Positions 1 through 7,998 of a DNA stretch of 13,346 nucleotides are shown here, piece by piece (position 1 is the first letter of the stretch; every line of letters starts with the position of its first letter). The stretch covers positions 1-13,346 of the forward strand of contig JAEWGQ010000372.1 in assembly GCA_023388235.1 (NCBI GenBank), written 5' to 3'. Below the pieces are notes generated by a model. That model saw nothing but the letters and a program-made list of their open reading frames with translations, was not told the DNA's origin and searched no databases. Source of the stretch: Actinomycetes bacterium (GTDB lineage Bacteria; Actinomycetota; Actinomycetes; Actinomycetales; Cellulomonadaceae). A program made the position numbers and the translations under genes.

Positions 1-34
1 GGGTGGGGCCGGGCGCGCGCCGGGGCGCACGCGG

Positions 35-71
35 CGACGCCCCGCGCCGGAAGGGTCCGGGCGGGGCGTCG
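35..71 (-). terminator. Bulged hairpin after yebC, probable terminator
   Basis: Positions 35-45 pair perfectly with 61-71 (11 bp). Inside that stem, after one unpaired G at 46, positions 47-51 pair with 56-60 (5 bp) around the 4-nt loop 52-55. The hairpin begins about 20 nt past the yebC stop codon, where a transcription terminator would be expected. No U-rich run follows on the minus strand, as is common for actinobacterial hairpin terminators. Bases 1-34 hold nothing I can identify; they are G/C-rich spacer between yebC and whatever lies to the left. Confidence 0.6.
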
Positions 72-91
72 GCGGCGGGTGGCCGGGCGGG

Positions 92-847
92 TCAGTCGTC
101 CTCGAGCTCCGCCATGACCTCGTCGGAGGCGTCGAAGTTCGCGTAGACGTTCTGCACGTCGTCGGAGTCCTCGAGCGCGTCGATGAGCCGCAGGATCTTG
201 CGGGCGCCGTCGGCGTCGACCTCGACCTGGGTGGAGGGGTAGAACACCACGTCGGCGGAGTCGTACTCGATGCCGGCGTCCTGCAGGGCGGTCCGGACGG
301 GCACGAGGTCGGTCGCCTCGGACAGCACCTCGAACGAGTCGCCCGCGTCGTTGACCTCCTCGGCGCCGGCCTCGAGGACGGCCATCATGACGTCGTCCTC
401 GGTGGTGCCCTCCTTCGGGACCATCACGACGCCCTTGCGGGAGAACACGTACGCCACGGAGCCCGGGTCGGCCATCTGGCCGCCGCTGCGGGTGAACGCG
501 ACGCGCACGTCCGCGGCGGCGCGGTTCCGGTTGTCGGTGAGGCACTCGACCAGCACGGCGACGCCGCCGGGGCCGTAGCCCTCGTAGAGGATCGTCTGGT
601 AGTCCGCGCCGCCGGCCTCGGCACCGGAGCCGCGCTTGACGGCGCGCTCGATGTTGTCGTTCGGGACCGAGGTCTTCTTGGCCTTCTGGATGGCGTCGAA
701 CAGCGTCGGGTTGCCCGCGGGGTCACCACCGCCCGTGCGGGCGGCCACCTCGATGTTCTTGATGAGCTTGGCGAAGAGCTTGCCGCGCTTCGCGTCGATC
801 ACGGCCTTCTTGTGCTTCGTGGTGGCCCACTTGGAGTGACCCGACAT
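92..847 (-). CDS. yebC: YebC/TACO1 family regulatory or translation factor
   Basis: A complete 251-aa protein of normal family length. It opens with the family signature [15 protein letters not shown] and continues with the conserved basic helical N-terminus ([15 protein letters not shown]) and [13 protein letters not shown]. The ATG at 845-847 is preceded by a good purine-rich ribosome site (GAGAGGGAAG), which supports this start. The family was long annotated as DNA-binding transcriptional regulators; more recent work on relatives points to a role in translation of difficult, proline-rich stretches. It acts in the cytoplasm. It sits 85 bp after pdxT, and in actinobacteria it is normally followed by ruvC-ruvA-ruvB, which would lie beyond the left edge. 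The precise role in this organism cannot be read from the sequence. Confidence 0.97.
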   Translation of the reverse strand: MSGHSKWATTKHKKAVIDAKRGKLFAKLIKNIEVAARTGGGDPAGNPTLFDAIQKAKKTSVPNDNIERAVKRGSGAEAGGADYQTILYEGYGPGGVAVLVECLTDNRNRAAADVRVAFTRSGGQMADPGSVAYVFSRKGVVMVPKEGTTEDDVMMAVLEAGAEEVNDAGDSFEVLSEATDLVPVRTALQDAGIEYDSADVVFYPSTQVEVDADGARKILRLIDALEDSDDVQNVYANFDASDEVMAELEDD

Positions 848-898
848 CGCTTCCCTCTCGCTTCAGAGCTCTCGTCCCGCGCGTCCGCCGGCGGGCGT

Positions 899-920
899 CG
901 TGACCCGGCGCCGGGTCGCG
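899..920 (-). terminator. Short palindromic hairpin between pdxT and yebC
   Basis: The 16-nt perfect palindrome gacccggcgccgggtc lies at 902-917. It extends to 899-920 if one G-U pair (901/918) is allowed. It begins 12-15 nt past the pdxT stop codon on the minus strand. It could act as a weak or partial terminator between pdxT and yebC. There is no U tract, and short GC palindromes arise easily at this base composition, so the call is tentative. Confidence 0.35.
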
Positions 921-932
921 CGCCGACGCACC

Positions 933-1553
933 TCAGAGGGCGTCGCGGACGATCTCGACGAACAGCCGGTGCACCCGCGTGTCCCCCGTCACCTCCGGGT
1001 GGAAGGACGTGGCGAGCAGCGGGCCCTGGCGCACCGCGACGATCCTACCGGCGGCGGGCCCGGACTCCACGCGGGCGAGGGCGGTGGCGGCCGGGCCGAT
1101 CTCGTCGACCCACGGCGCGCGGATGAACACGGCGTGCACCGGGTCGGTCGCGCTGTCGGGCACGCCGTCGATGCGCAGGTCGGTCTCGAACGAGTCGACC
1201 TGCCGCCCGAAGGCGTTCCGCCGCACCGTGACGTCCAGCCCGCCGAGCGTGCGCTGGCCGTCGATGCCGCCGACGATGCGGTCGGCCAGCAGGATCATCC
1301 CGGCGCACGACCCGTACGCGGGCATCCCGGCCGCGAGGCGGTCGCGCACGGGCCCGTCGAGCTCGAACGCGCGCAGCAGCTTGTCGATGGTGGTGGACTC
1401 ACCACCGGGCAGGACGAGGGCGTCGACGGCGTCGAGCTCGGACGCGCGGCGCACGGGGACGGCCTCCGCGCCGCTCGCGCGCAGGGCGGCGAGGTGCTCG
1501 CGGACGTCGCCCTGCAGGGCCAGGACACCGACGGTCGGGGAAGGGCTCACCAC
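933..1553 (-). CDS. pdxT: PLP synthase glutaminase subunit PdxT
   Basis: A 206-aa class I glutamine amidotransferase subunit of pyridoxal 5'-phosphate synthase. It hydrolyses glutamine and passes ammonia to PdxS. The triad is visible: the nucleophile Cys83 in GSCAGM, and His185 and Glu187 in FHPE. The family motifs VGVLALQGD near the N-terminus and LPGGEST at about 48-53 are also present. The start is GTG at 1551-1553, with a second GTG directly after it at 1548-1550. The SD-like GGATGAGG lies just upstream, so either GTG may be used. It starts 6 nt after the aminotransferase stop codon and so is probably co-transcribed with it. Its partner pdxS is encoded upstream but is not adjacent. Confidence 0.95.
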   Translation of the reverse strand: MVSPSPTVGVLALQGDVREHLAALRASGAEAVPVRRASELDAVDALVLPGGESTTIDKLLRAFELDGPVRDRLAAGMPAYGSCAGMILLADRIVGGIDGQRTLGGLDVTVRRNAFGRQVDSFETDLRIDGVPDSATDPVHAVFIRAPWVDEIGPAATALARVESGPAAGRIVAVRQGPLLATSFHPEVTGDTRVHRLFVEIVRDAL

Positions 1554-1559
1554 CTCATC

Positions 1560-2765
1560 CTACGAATCGGCGGTGACTGCCCCGTCCGCGGCCTCGTCGG
1601 GCACCTCCACGGCGTCCCACGCGGCGACCATGTCGGCCAGGCGGGACAGGCCCTCGAGCAGCGCGGACCGCTCGCTGGCGAGCGACACCCGGACCATGCC
1701 CTCCCCGCCGGGACCGAAGGCGCTGCCCGGCGAGACGGACACGTGCCGCTCGTCCAGCAGGCGCAGCGCGAACGCCTCGGAGTCGGTCGTCGCGGCCGAG
1801 ACGTCGACCATGAGGTAGAACGCCCCGAGCGGGGGCACGCACGGCACCCCGCGCTCCGCGAGCAGCGCCACCGCGGCGTCCCGGCGCTCCCGGTAGGACG
1901 CGACCGCCGCGAGGACGTCGTCCTGCGGACCGGTGAGCGCGGCGAGCGCGGCCCGCTGGCTGACCGACGACGGGCACGCGACGGTGGCCTCCGCGACCTG
2001 CCCGAGCAGGTCGATCACGCCCGGGTCGCGGGACACCACGTACCCCAGGCGCCAGCCGGTCATCGCGTAGGTCTTCGAGAACGAGAAGAAGGTGAGCACC
2101 CGGCCGTCGGTGTCGAACGCGGCGGCGGAGGCGTGCGGGGCGTCGAAGGTGATCGCCTCGTAGCACTCGTCGGCGAACACCCACAGGTCGCGGGCGCGGG
2201 CGAGCTCGACGACGCCGGCGAGCAGCTCGGCGGGGTACATCGCGCCGGTGGGGTTGTTCGGCGAGCACAGCACGATCGCCCGGGTCGCGGGCGTGATCGC
2301 GGCCTCGATGTCCGCCAGGACGGGGACGAAGCCGTGCGCCGCGTGCGCCGGGTAGGTCCCGACGTCGACCCCGGCCGCGACGGCGGCCATCCGCCAGTTC
2401 GGGAACTCGGGGTCGGGCACGAGGATCTGGTCGCCCGGGCCGGCCAGCGCGTTGATCGCCATCGCGAGCCCGTGCATCGCGCCGTGCGTCACGACGACGT
2501 CGTCGGCCGTCACGTCGAGGCCGTTGACGCGGCGCACCTTCTCCGCCAGGGCGGCGCGCAGCTCGGGGCTGCCCGTGCTCGACGTGTACCCCGTGTGCCC
2601 GGCGGCGGCGTCACGGCCGGCGGCGGCGACGACGTGCGCGGGCGTCGGCACGTCGGGTTCGCCGATCTCCAGCCGGATCGCCTCCGGGTCGCGCATGGCG
2701 AGCTCCATGAGGGTGCGGATGCCGCTGCGGTGGATGCGGGTGGCAGGCGAGGTGGAGTGGGGCAC
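1560..2765 (-). CDS. PLP-dependent class I/II aminotransferase
   Basis: A 401-aa fold-type I aminotransferase of the aspartate-aminotransferase superfamily. Visible family residues are the glycine-rich EIGEPDVPTP substrate region (33-42), SPNNPTG (168-174, Asn171 contacting PLP), Asp199 and Tyr202 in FADECYEA, the Schiff-base lysine Lys231 in SFSKTYAMTGWRLGY, and a C-terminal RVSLA whose arginine should bind the substrate carboxylate. It moves amino groups between an amino acid and a 2-oxo acid in the cytoplasm. The amino-acid specificity cannot be told by eye. The start is GTG at 2763-2765; in-frame ATGs at residues 20 and 24 would cut into conserved sequence. There is no clear SD, and a -10-like hexamer sits 6 nt upstream, which suggests a leaderless mRNA. 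It uses the cofactor made by its neighbours pdxS and pdxT. Confidence 0.93.
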   Translation of the reverse strand: MPHSTSPATRIHRSGIRTLMELAMRDPEAIRLEIGEPDVPTPAHVVAAAGRDAAAGHTGYTSSTGSPELRAALAEKVRRVNGLDVTADDVVVTHGAMHGLAMAINALAGPGDQILVPDPEFPNWRMAAVAAGVDVGTYPAHAAHGFVPVLADIEAAITPATRAIVLCSPNNPTGAMYPAELLAGVVELARARDLWVFADECYEAITFDAPHASAAAFDTDGRVLTFFSFSKTYAMTGWRLGYVVSRDPGVIDLLGQVAEATVACPSSVSQRAALAALTGPQDDVLAAVASYRERRDAAVALLAERGVPCVPPLGAFYLMVDVSAATTDSEAFALRLLDERHVSVSPGSAFGPGGEGMVRVSLASERSALLEGLSRLADMVAAWDAVEVPDEAADGAVTADS

Positions 2766-2771
2766 CGGCCG

Positions 2772-2777
2772 ACGATA
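2772..2777 (-). promoter_or_regulatory. Possible -10 element of a leaderless aminotransferase transcript
   Basis: On the minus strand this reads TATCGT, matching the actinobacterial -10 pattern TANNNT. It ends 6 nt before the GTG start, so transcription would begin at or next to the start codon. No Shine-Dalgarno sequence lies in the gap and no good -35 was seen. The 58-bp space between the Nudix gene and this start is long enough for a separate promoter. Confidence 0.35.
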
Positions 2778-2823
2778 ACCGATCGGCGGGCCCGGAAGTT
2801 ACTCCCCGGTACGCACGCGCGGG

Positions 2824-3486
2824 TCAGTCGTCGTGCTGCAGGCCGAGGTGCCGCGTGACCCCGTCCCAGCCGCCCAGCAGGCGGCGCGCCAGGCCCGGCA
2901 GACCGGGCGGGAACACCTCGAGGGTCTCGCGCTCGAGGTCCGCGAGGTGCCACCACCGCAGCTCGTCGAGCAGGTCGAGCTCGACCGCCGTCCAGCCGTC
3001 GCGGGCGAGGTCCTCGACGGCGGGCGGCGCGCCGACGCGCGCGAGGAAGAACTCCTCGTCCTGGCGGCAGTGCTCGGCGAAGAAGTCGAACACGGCGGAC
3101 CGGGTGAGGACCGGGCCGACGAGCGCGGCGGGGTCGAGCTCGAGGCCGGTCTCCTCGCGCACCTCGCGCACCGCGGCGGAGCGCGCGTCCTCGCCGGGGT
3201 CGATGCCGCCGCCGACGGTGAACCACCACGACCGCTCCGGCTGGTCGGCGTCGTGCCCGCGCACGAGCAGCAGCCGGTCCTGCTCGTCCAGCAGGAGCAC
3301 CCGGGCCGCCCGGCGGAAGCGCAGCCCGTCGGCGCCGAGCACCCAGTCGGGGCCGAGGGTCGCCGCACCCCCGGCGGCGGGGGCCGGGGCCGAGCCGGCG
3401 TCGGGCGCGGCCGGCACGCGGGGCGCGGACGGCGACCGCCCGCCGGCCCCGGTGGGGGTCGACGGGCCGTCGAGGGGGGAGGTCAC
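2824..3486 (-). CDS. Nudix hydrolase
   Basis: A 220-aa protein with a complete Nudix box, G-x5-E-x7-REVREETGL, at about residues 93-115. The metal-binding glutamates (Glu108, Glu111, Glu112) are present. Nudix enzymes cleave nucleoside diphosphates linked to another group; the substrate is not predictable here. The start is GTG at 3484-3486, which overlaps the pdxS stop codon as GTGA and implies translational coupling. The first ~42 residues are rich in Pro, Ala, Gly and Ser and look disordered, so a later start, for example the GTG codon near residue 49, cannot be excluded. The fold begins around residue 44 ([11 protein letters not shown]). Gene order recalls the M. tuberculosis pimA-pdxS region, which also carries a Nudix protein. 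Confidence 0.92.
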   Translation of the reverse strand: MTSPLDGPSTPTGAGGRSPSAPRVPAAPDAGSAPAPAAGGAATLGPDWVLGADGLRFRRAARVLLLDEQDRLLLVRGHDADQPERSWWFTVGGGIDPGEDARSAAVREVREETGLELDPAALVGPVLTRSAVFDFFAEHCRQDEEFFLARVGAPPAVEDLARDGWTAVELDLLDELRWWHLADLERETLEVFPPGLPGLARRLLGGWDGVTRHLGLQHDD

Positions 3487-4403
3487 CAGCCGCGCTCGGC
3501 CAGGCGGTGCGGCACCGGCACGTCGTCCACGTTGATGCCGACCATGGCCTCGCCGAGGCCGCGGGACACCTTCGCGACCACGTCGGGGTCGTCGAAGAAC
3601 GTCGTCGCCTTGACGATCGCCGCGGCGCGCTGGGCGGGGTTGCCGGACTTGAAGATGCCGGAGCCCACGAACACGCCCTCCGCGCCGAGCTGCATCATCA
3701 TCGCCGCGTCGGCCGGGGTGGCGATGCCGCCCGCGGTGAACAGCACGACCGGCAGCTTGCCCGCGCGCGCCACCTCGACCACGAGGTCGTAGGGCGCCTG
3801 CAGCTCCTTGGCCGCGAGGAACAGCTCGTCCTCGGGCAGCGAGGTCAGGCGGCGGATCTCCTGGCGGATGGTGCGCATGTGGGTCGTGGCGTTCGACACG
3901 TCGCCGGTGCCGGCCTCGCCCTTCGACCGGATCATGGCCGCGCCCTCGGTGATGCGGCGCAGCGCCTCGCCCAGGTTGGTCGCGCCGCACACGAACGGGA
4001 CGGTGAACTGCCACTTGTCGATGTGGTGCGCGTAGTCCGCGGGGGTCAGCACCTCGGACTCGTCGACGTAGTCCACGCCGAGGCTCTGCAGGACCTGCGC
4101 CTCGACGAAGTGGCCGATGCGGGCCTTCGCCATCACCGGGATGGACACCGCGTCGACGATGCCGTCGATGAGGTCCGGGTCGCTCATCCGCGCCACGCCG
4201 CCCTGCGCCCGGATGTCGGCGGGCACGCGCTCGAGCGCCATGACGGCGACCGCGCCGGCGTCCTCGGCGATCTTGGCCTGGTCGGCCGTGACGACGTCCA
4301 TGATGACGCCGCCCTTGAGCATCTCCGCCATGCCGCGCTTGACGCGGGCCGTGCCGACGGCGGGGACGTCGGCGGTCGCGGGCTGGGTGGTGTCGCTGGT
4401 CAC
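3483..4403 (-). CDS. pdxS: PLP synthase subunit PdxS
   Basis: A 306-aa TIM-barrel synthase subunit. It condenses ribose 5-phosphate, glyceraldehyde 3-phosphate and PdxT-derived ammonia into pyridoxal 5'-phosphate, working as a dodecamer decorated with PdxT. Asp36 (IMDV), Lys93 ([10 protein letters not shown]) and Lys161 ([10 protein letters not shown]) have exactly the spacing of Asp24, Lys81 and Lys149 in Bacillus subtilis PdxS. The C-terminus [10 protein letters not shown] is the actinobacterial one. I chose GTG at 4401-4403, which follows a GAGG at a normal distance. The longer reading from ATG 4446-4448 adds 15 unconserved residues, and its start codon lies within the likely -10 box. The N-terminal ~17 residues before [12 protein letters not shown] are variable in the family. 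It heads the B6 cluster. Confidence 0.97.
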   Translation of the reverse strand: MTSDTTQPATADVPAVGTARVKRGMAEMLKGGVIMDVVTADQAKIAEDAGAVAVMALERVPADIRAQGGVARMSDPDLIDGIVDAVSIPVMAKARIGHFVEAQVLQSLGVDYVDESEVLTPADYAHHIDKWQFTVPFVCGATNLGEALRRITEGAAMIRSKGEAGTGDVSNATTHMRTIRQEIRRLTSLPEDELFLAAKELQAPYDLVVEVARAGKLPVVLFTAGGIATPADAAMMMQLGAEGVFVGSGIFKSGNPAQRAAAIVKATTFFDDPDVVAKVSRGLGEAMVGINVDDVPVPHRLAERGW

Positions 4404-4446
4404 GGTGACCTCACAGTTCGGGAGGGGTTGGCGGCTTCCGTCGTCC

Positions 4447-4452
4447 ATCGTA
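4447..4452 (-). promoter_or_regulatory. Candidate -10 box of the pdxS promoter
   Basis: The minus strand reads TACGAT, a good match to TANNNT. Transcription would begin near 4440, giving a leader of roughly 37 nt with GTGAGG before the GTG start at 4403. No clear -35 is visible in the G/C-rich DNA upstream. It lies in the 99-bp gap after the LemA-like gene, the longest spacer between coding genes from thrS to yebC. No PdxR-type regulator gene is in the window. Confidence 0.5.
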
Positions 4453-4502
4453 GTCGCGCGCGCGGTGCGGCCGGCGGTGCGTCCACACCCTGCGCGCTCG
4501 TG

Positions 4503-5135
4503 TCAGGCGGCGGCCGGGGGGCGGCCCGGGCGGCCCAGGGCGGGCGGCCAGGCGTCGTCGAGCTCGAGCGTCTCGGGCATCGGGGCGCGCCCCGCGAGGC
4601 GCAGCGTGCGCACGGCCCAGCCGCGGCGCATCCGCTGGGCCTGGGCGACCGCCTCGTTGTGGAACCGGCGGGCCAGCTGCACGCGGTACCAGGCGTCGCC
4701 GAGCGCGTCGAGCAGCTCCGCAGCGCCGGGCTCCTCGCGCAGCGCCTCGACCTCCTCGGGGTCGGCCAGTGCCTCGCGCAGCGTCGCGGACAGCTCGCTC
4801 TCCACGAGCCCGCGGTCCTGCTCCTGGGGGCCGGGCAGCCCCTGCCCGCGCAGCTCCGCGGGCAGGCGCGCCATGCCGCCGGTCTGCGGGTCGCCGGCCG
4901 CGATGGACGCCCAGGAGGCCTCGCCGACCAGCACGCTGCTCACCGGGTCCAGGACGCCCGACGCGGCGAGGGTGGACGCCGCGGACGCGCGCCGCAGCAG
5001 CTGGGTGTCGACCACGGCGCGCGACGCCGCGACCTTCCGGTGCAGCCGGTCGATGCGGGACGCGGCGAGCCACGACCACCACACGACCAGCAGGACGACC
5101 GCGACCACGAGGACCGCCGTCTCGGACCAGCTCAT
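4503..5135 (-). CDS. LemA-like single-pass membrane protein
   Basis: A 210-aa protein with one N-terminal membrane segment (about residues 6-25, AVLVVAVVLLVVWWSWLAA), followed by a mainly helical soluble part. Two stretches resemble the LemA family: residues ~28-50 (RIDRLHRKVAASRAVVDTQL then LRRA) and ~154-180 (VQLARRFHNEAVAQAQRM), corresponding to the family's QL.RR and ARR.YN.AV regions. The middle and the Pro/Ala-rich tail are not recognisable. The function is unknown; LemA proteins themselves are poorly understood. Its ATG overlaps the pimA stop codon as ATGA, with a GGGGTGA site upstream, so it is translated with pimA and probably works at the membrane in the same lipid pathway or beside it. 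I am confident it is a gene, less so of the family. Confidence 0.8.
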   Translation of the reverse strand: MSWSETAVLVVAVVLLVVWWSWLAASRIDRLHRKVAASRAVVDTQLLRRASAASTLAASGVLDPVSSVLVGEASWASIAAGDPQTGGMARLPAELRGQGLPGPQEQDRGLVESELSATLREALADPEEVEALREEPGAAELLDALGDAWYRVQLARRFHNEAVAQAQRMRRGWAVRTLRLAGRAPMPETLELDDAWPPALGRPGRPPAAA

Positions 5136-6352
5136 TCGTCACCCCGCAGGCGGCGCAGGACCTCGCGGCGCGCCCCGCGGCGGGAGGTCGGGTCCTCCCC
5201 CACGGGCGCGGCGCTGCCCTCGACCGCCATCTCGTACACCGTCAGGACCTCGTGCGTCACGGACGACCAGTCGTACCGGCCGACCGCCGCCTCCCCCGCC
5301 GCGGCGACCCGGGCGCGCCGGTCGTCGTCGCCGAGCAGCTCCACGAGCGTGCGCGCGAGGTCCGCGGAGTCGCCCGTGCGGAACAGCACGCCCGCGCGGC
5401 CCTCGTCGAGCACGCGCCGGAACGCGCCGAGGTCCGAGGCGACCACGGCCGTCCCCGCGCTCATCGCCTCGACCAGCACGATGCCGAACGACTCGCCGCC
5501 GGTCTGCGGGGCGCAGTACACGTCCGCCGACGCCAGCAGCCGCGCCTTGTCCTCGTCGCTGATGCCGCCGAGGAACTCGACGGCGTCCGCGTCGTCCCCG
5601 AGCAGCTCGCGGACCTCCGCCGGCCCGGTGTCGCCGCGGCCGGCCACGAGGAACCGCACGCCGGGGAACGCCCGCCGGACCTCCGGCACCGCCTCCAGCA
5701 GCACCGGCAGGCCCTTGCGCGACTCGTCCAGCCGGCCCAGGAACACGACGGTCGGCGCCTCGGGCGTGCCCACCCAGCGCGGGTCGGTGCCGGCGCGCGC
5801 GAACGCGTCGACGTACACGCCGTTCGGGATGACGACCGCGTCGCCGCCGAGGTGCTCGACCAGGGTCCGGCGCGCGTCCTCGGACACGGCGATCCGGGCG
5901 CTGATCTTCTCCAGCGACTGCCGGACCAGCGGGTACGCGAGCTGCAGCGACCGGGACCGCACGAGCGAGGAGTGGAACGTCGCCACGACGGGGCCGTCGG
6001 CGATCCACAGCGCGAGCATGCTCAGCGACGGGGTCACCGGCTCGTGCAGGTGCAGGACGTCGAACTCCCCCGCCTCGAGCCACCGGCGCACCCGCGCGGC
6101 GGTCAGCGGGCCGAACGTCAGCCGGGCGACCGCGCCGTTGTACCGGACGGGCACGGCCTTGCCGGCGGAGGTCATGTAGTCGGGGATGGGGGTGTCGTCG
6201 TCCGCGGGCGCCAGCACCGAGACGCTGTGCCCCCGCGCGATCAGCGCCTCCGCGAGGTCCCGGACGTGGAACTGCACACCGCCCGGGACGTCGAACGAGT
6301 ACGGGCAGACGATCCCGACCCGCAGCGGCCGGGACTCCGCCGGGGCGCTCAC
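5132..6352 (-). CDS. pimA: Phosphatidylinositol mannosyltransferase PimA
   Basis: A 406-aa GT-B glycosyltransferase of family GT4. It transfers mannose from GDP-mannose to the 2-position of the inositol of phosphatidylinositol, the first step of PIM synthesis, at the inner face of the plasma membrane. Visible are the N-terminal PYSFDVPGGVQFHV loop (Gly24-Gly25), His127 in TFHSS, Arg207 and Lys213 in FLGRLDESRKG, and the E-x7-E motif Glu287...Glu295 in ESFGIVLVEAMSAG. These fit His118, Arg196, Lys202 and Glu274 of mycobacterial PimA with small offsets. The start is GTG at 6350-6352, overlapping the patA stop codon as GTGA, with AGGGGG just upstream. The C-terminal ~25 residues are Arg-rich and basic, which may aid binding to anionic membrane. 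Confidence 0.95.
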   Translation of the reverse strand: MSAPAESRPLRVGIVCPYSFDVPGGVQFHVRDLAEALIARGHSVSVLAPADDDTPIPDYMTSAGKAVPVRYNGAVARLTFGPLTAARVRRWLEAGEFDVLHLHEPVTPSLSMLALWIADGPVVATFHSSLVRSRSLQLAYPLVRQSLEKISARIAVSEDARRTLVEHLGGDAVVIPNGVYVDAFARAGTDPRWVGTPEAPTVVFLGRLDESRKGLPVLLEAVPEVRRAFPGVRFLVAGRGDTGPAEVRELLGDDADAVEFLGGISDEDKARLLASADVYCAPQTGGESFGIVLVEAMSAGTAVVASDLGAFRRVLDEGRAGVLFRTGDSADLARTLVELLGDDDRRARVAAAGEAAVGRYDWSSVTHEVLTVYEMAVEGSAAPVGEDPTSRRGARREVLRRLRGDE

Positions 6353-7386
6353 GCCACCCCCTGCGGGGCCGGGCCGGCGGTCTCCCCCGCGGCCGCGCGG
6401 GTGCGGGCGTACCGCTCCGGGTCGAGGTCGGCGACGAACACCTTCTGCAGCATGTGCCAGTCCTGCGGCGCGCGGTCGATGCCGGCGGCGAGGTCGTCCA
6501 CCCAGGCCTGGGTGAGCACGCGCACGCGGTCCTGCTTGGGCACGTCCTGCGGCACGGTGAGCAGCCGGCCGAACTCGATGACGACGCCCCACGCGGTCCC
6601 CGCCGCGCGGCGGCGCTCGCCCCGCAGGCGCTCGTACGTGATCGAGGCCGCGCACAGCGGCGCGCCGGTGGCCACGGCCAGCGCGGCGGGGCCGGCGGCG
6701 ACGCGCGCCCGCTCCCCGAACAGGTCGACCTCCACGCCGCGGGCGGTGAGGTCGCGGTCCGCGAGCAGCGGCACCAGCCCCCCGGGGCCCTGCTTGACCG
6801 CGCGGACGAGCTCGCGGAACACGCCGCCGCCCGCACCGGACAGCGGGATGATCTCCAGCCCCAGGCCCTCGCGGAACCGCAGGAACTCCTGGAACAGCGC
6901 CTCCGGCTTGAGCCGCTCCGCGACGGTGACCGTGCGGCCGAGGTGGGTCGTCGCCCACGCCCCGGCCAGGTCCCAGTTGCCCAGGTGGCCCAGGCCCATG
7001 ACGACCATGCGCCCGGCCTCGATCTGCTCGACGACCTCGCCCGGGTTGTGCAGCCGGACCCGGGCGGCGATCTGCGCGGGGCTCACGCCGACCAGCGCGA
7101 ACGCCTCGCCGTAGTACCGCATGTACGAGCGCATCCCGAGCAGCGTGAGCCGGCGGACCTCCTCCGGGCGGGCCTGGGGGCGCACCCGGCGCAGGTTCGC
7201 CTCGAGCTGGCGCACCCCGCTGCCGCGCAGCAGCCAGGCGACGTCCGCCACGAGCCGGAACAGCCCGCGGACGACCGGGTCGGGCACCTTGCCGACGACG
7301 CGCCAGGCGAACGCGAACAGCCGCGCGACGTCGAACCCGCGCGCCCGCTCCCCGGCGCCGGCGCCCTCGGCGCTCCCGGCGCTCAC
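6349..7386 (-). CDS. patA: PIM acyltransferase (PatA type)
   Basis: A 345-aa member of the lipid A biosynthesis lauroyl/myristoyl acyltransferase family. In actinobacteria at this locus the enzyme transfers an acyl chain from acyl-CoA to the 6-position of the mannose on PIM1/PIM2. The catalytic His-x4-Asp is present as His134 and Asp139 in GLGHLGNWDLAG. Glu157 in AERLKP and the DRDL motif at 210-213 are also conserved. It probably attaches peripherally to the membrane; residues ~22-53 form an amphipathic, hydrophobic N-terminal part. The GTG start at 7384-7386 overlaps the pgsA stop codon as GTGA, and the stop overlaps the pimA start in the same way, so translation of pgsA, patA and pimA is probably coupled. 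Confidence 0.92.
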   Translation of the reverse strand: MSAGSAEGAGAGERARGFDVARLFAFAWRVVGKVPDPVVRGLFRLVADVAWLLRGSGVRQLEANLRRVRPQARPEEVRRLTLLGMRSYMRYYGEAFALVGVSPAQIAARVRLHNPGEVVEQIEAGRMVVMGLGHLGNWDLAGAWATTHLGRTVTVAERLKPEALFQEFLRFREGLGLEIIPLSGAGGGVFRELVRAVKQGPGGLVPLLADRDLTARGVEVDLFGERARVAAGPAALAVATGAPLCAASITYERLRGERRRAAGTAWGVVIEFGRLLTVPQDVPKQDRVRVLTQAWVDDLAAGIDRAPQDWHMLQKVFVADLDPERYARTRAAAGETAGPAPQGVA

Positions 7387-7991
7387 GCCGCCGCCCCCGC
7401 CTGCCGGCGGACGGTGGCCATCCGCTGGACGACCGTCACCAGCGAGGCCACGGCGAGCAGCGCCAGGACCACCACCAGGACGACCTGCGGCACGCCCACG
7501 CCGACCAGCGCCGTGGCGACGAGCACGGTCGCGAGCCGGTCCGCGCGCTCCGCGATGCCCACCGCGGCCGTCATGCCGAGGCCCTCGGCGCGCGCGCGGG
7601 CGTACGGGACGATCGAGCCGAGCACCAGGCACGCCAGCGCAGCGCCGGCGCCCCAGGTCGAGTCGCCCTCGCCGACGAACCACAGGACGAGGCCGGAGAA
7701 GATCGCGGCGTCGCCGAAGCGGTCCAGCGTCGAGTCCAGGAACGCCCCCCACGGGCCGGACCGCCCGGCGCGGCGTGCCATCACCCCGTCGAGCGAGTCG
7801 GTCAGGGCGAAGAACGCGATCACCAGGCTCGCGGCCAGGAAGTGTCCGGTCGGGTACAGCCACAGCGCGGTCGCGACGACCGCGACCGTGCCCGTGACGG
7901 TGACGGCGTCCGGGGACACCCCCCGCTTCAGCAGCGCGTCGGCCACCGGCGTGAAGAGCCGCGTCATGGCCCCCCGCAGTCGGTTCAGCAC
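7383..7991 (-). CDS. pgsA: Phosphatidylinositol phosphate synthase (CDP-alcohol phosphotransferase)
   Basis: A 202-aa integral membrane enzyme with the full CDP-alcohol phosphotransferase signature DG-x2-AR-x8-G-x3-D-x3-D. The key residues are Asp65, Asp68, Gly69, Ala72, Arg73, Gly82, Asp86 and Asp90. Several hydrophobic segments follow (about 33-62, 94-130 and 152-185), as expected for six helices. At this locus the family member joins CDP-diacylglycerol with inositol 1-phosphate to make phosphatidylinositol phosphate, the PI precursor. The adjacent patA and pimA support that substrate over glycerol phosphate. The GTG start at 7989-7991 has GAGGAGAGGGG upstream at a slightly long distance. 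ATG at residue 9 is an alternative start. It begins 7 nt after the HIT gene. Confidence 0.92.
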   Translation of the reverse strand: MLNRLRGAMTRLFTPVADALLKRGVSPDAVTVTGTVAVVATALWLYPTGHFLAASLVIAFFALTDSLDGVMARRAGRSGPWGAFLDSTLDRFGDAAIFSGLVLWFVGEGDSTWGAGAALACLVLGSIVPYARARAEGLGMTAAVGIAERADRLATVLVATALVGVGVPQVVLVVVLALLAVASLVTVVQRMATVRRQAGAAA

Positions 7992-7998
7992 GGGCGGG

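Noticed and set aside
900..2858. A 652-codon plus-strand frame opposite pdxT and the aminotransferase
   Set aside because: It is a shadow of the two real minus-strand genes, with His/Arg/Gly/Val-rich composition typical of GC-rich antisense frames.
3507..6179. An 890-codon plus-strand frame opposite pdxS, the LemA-like gene and pimA
   Set aside because: It has the same mirror-frame character, low-complexity translation and no ribosome site, and it crosses recognised genes.
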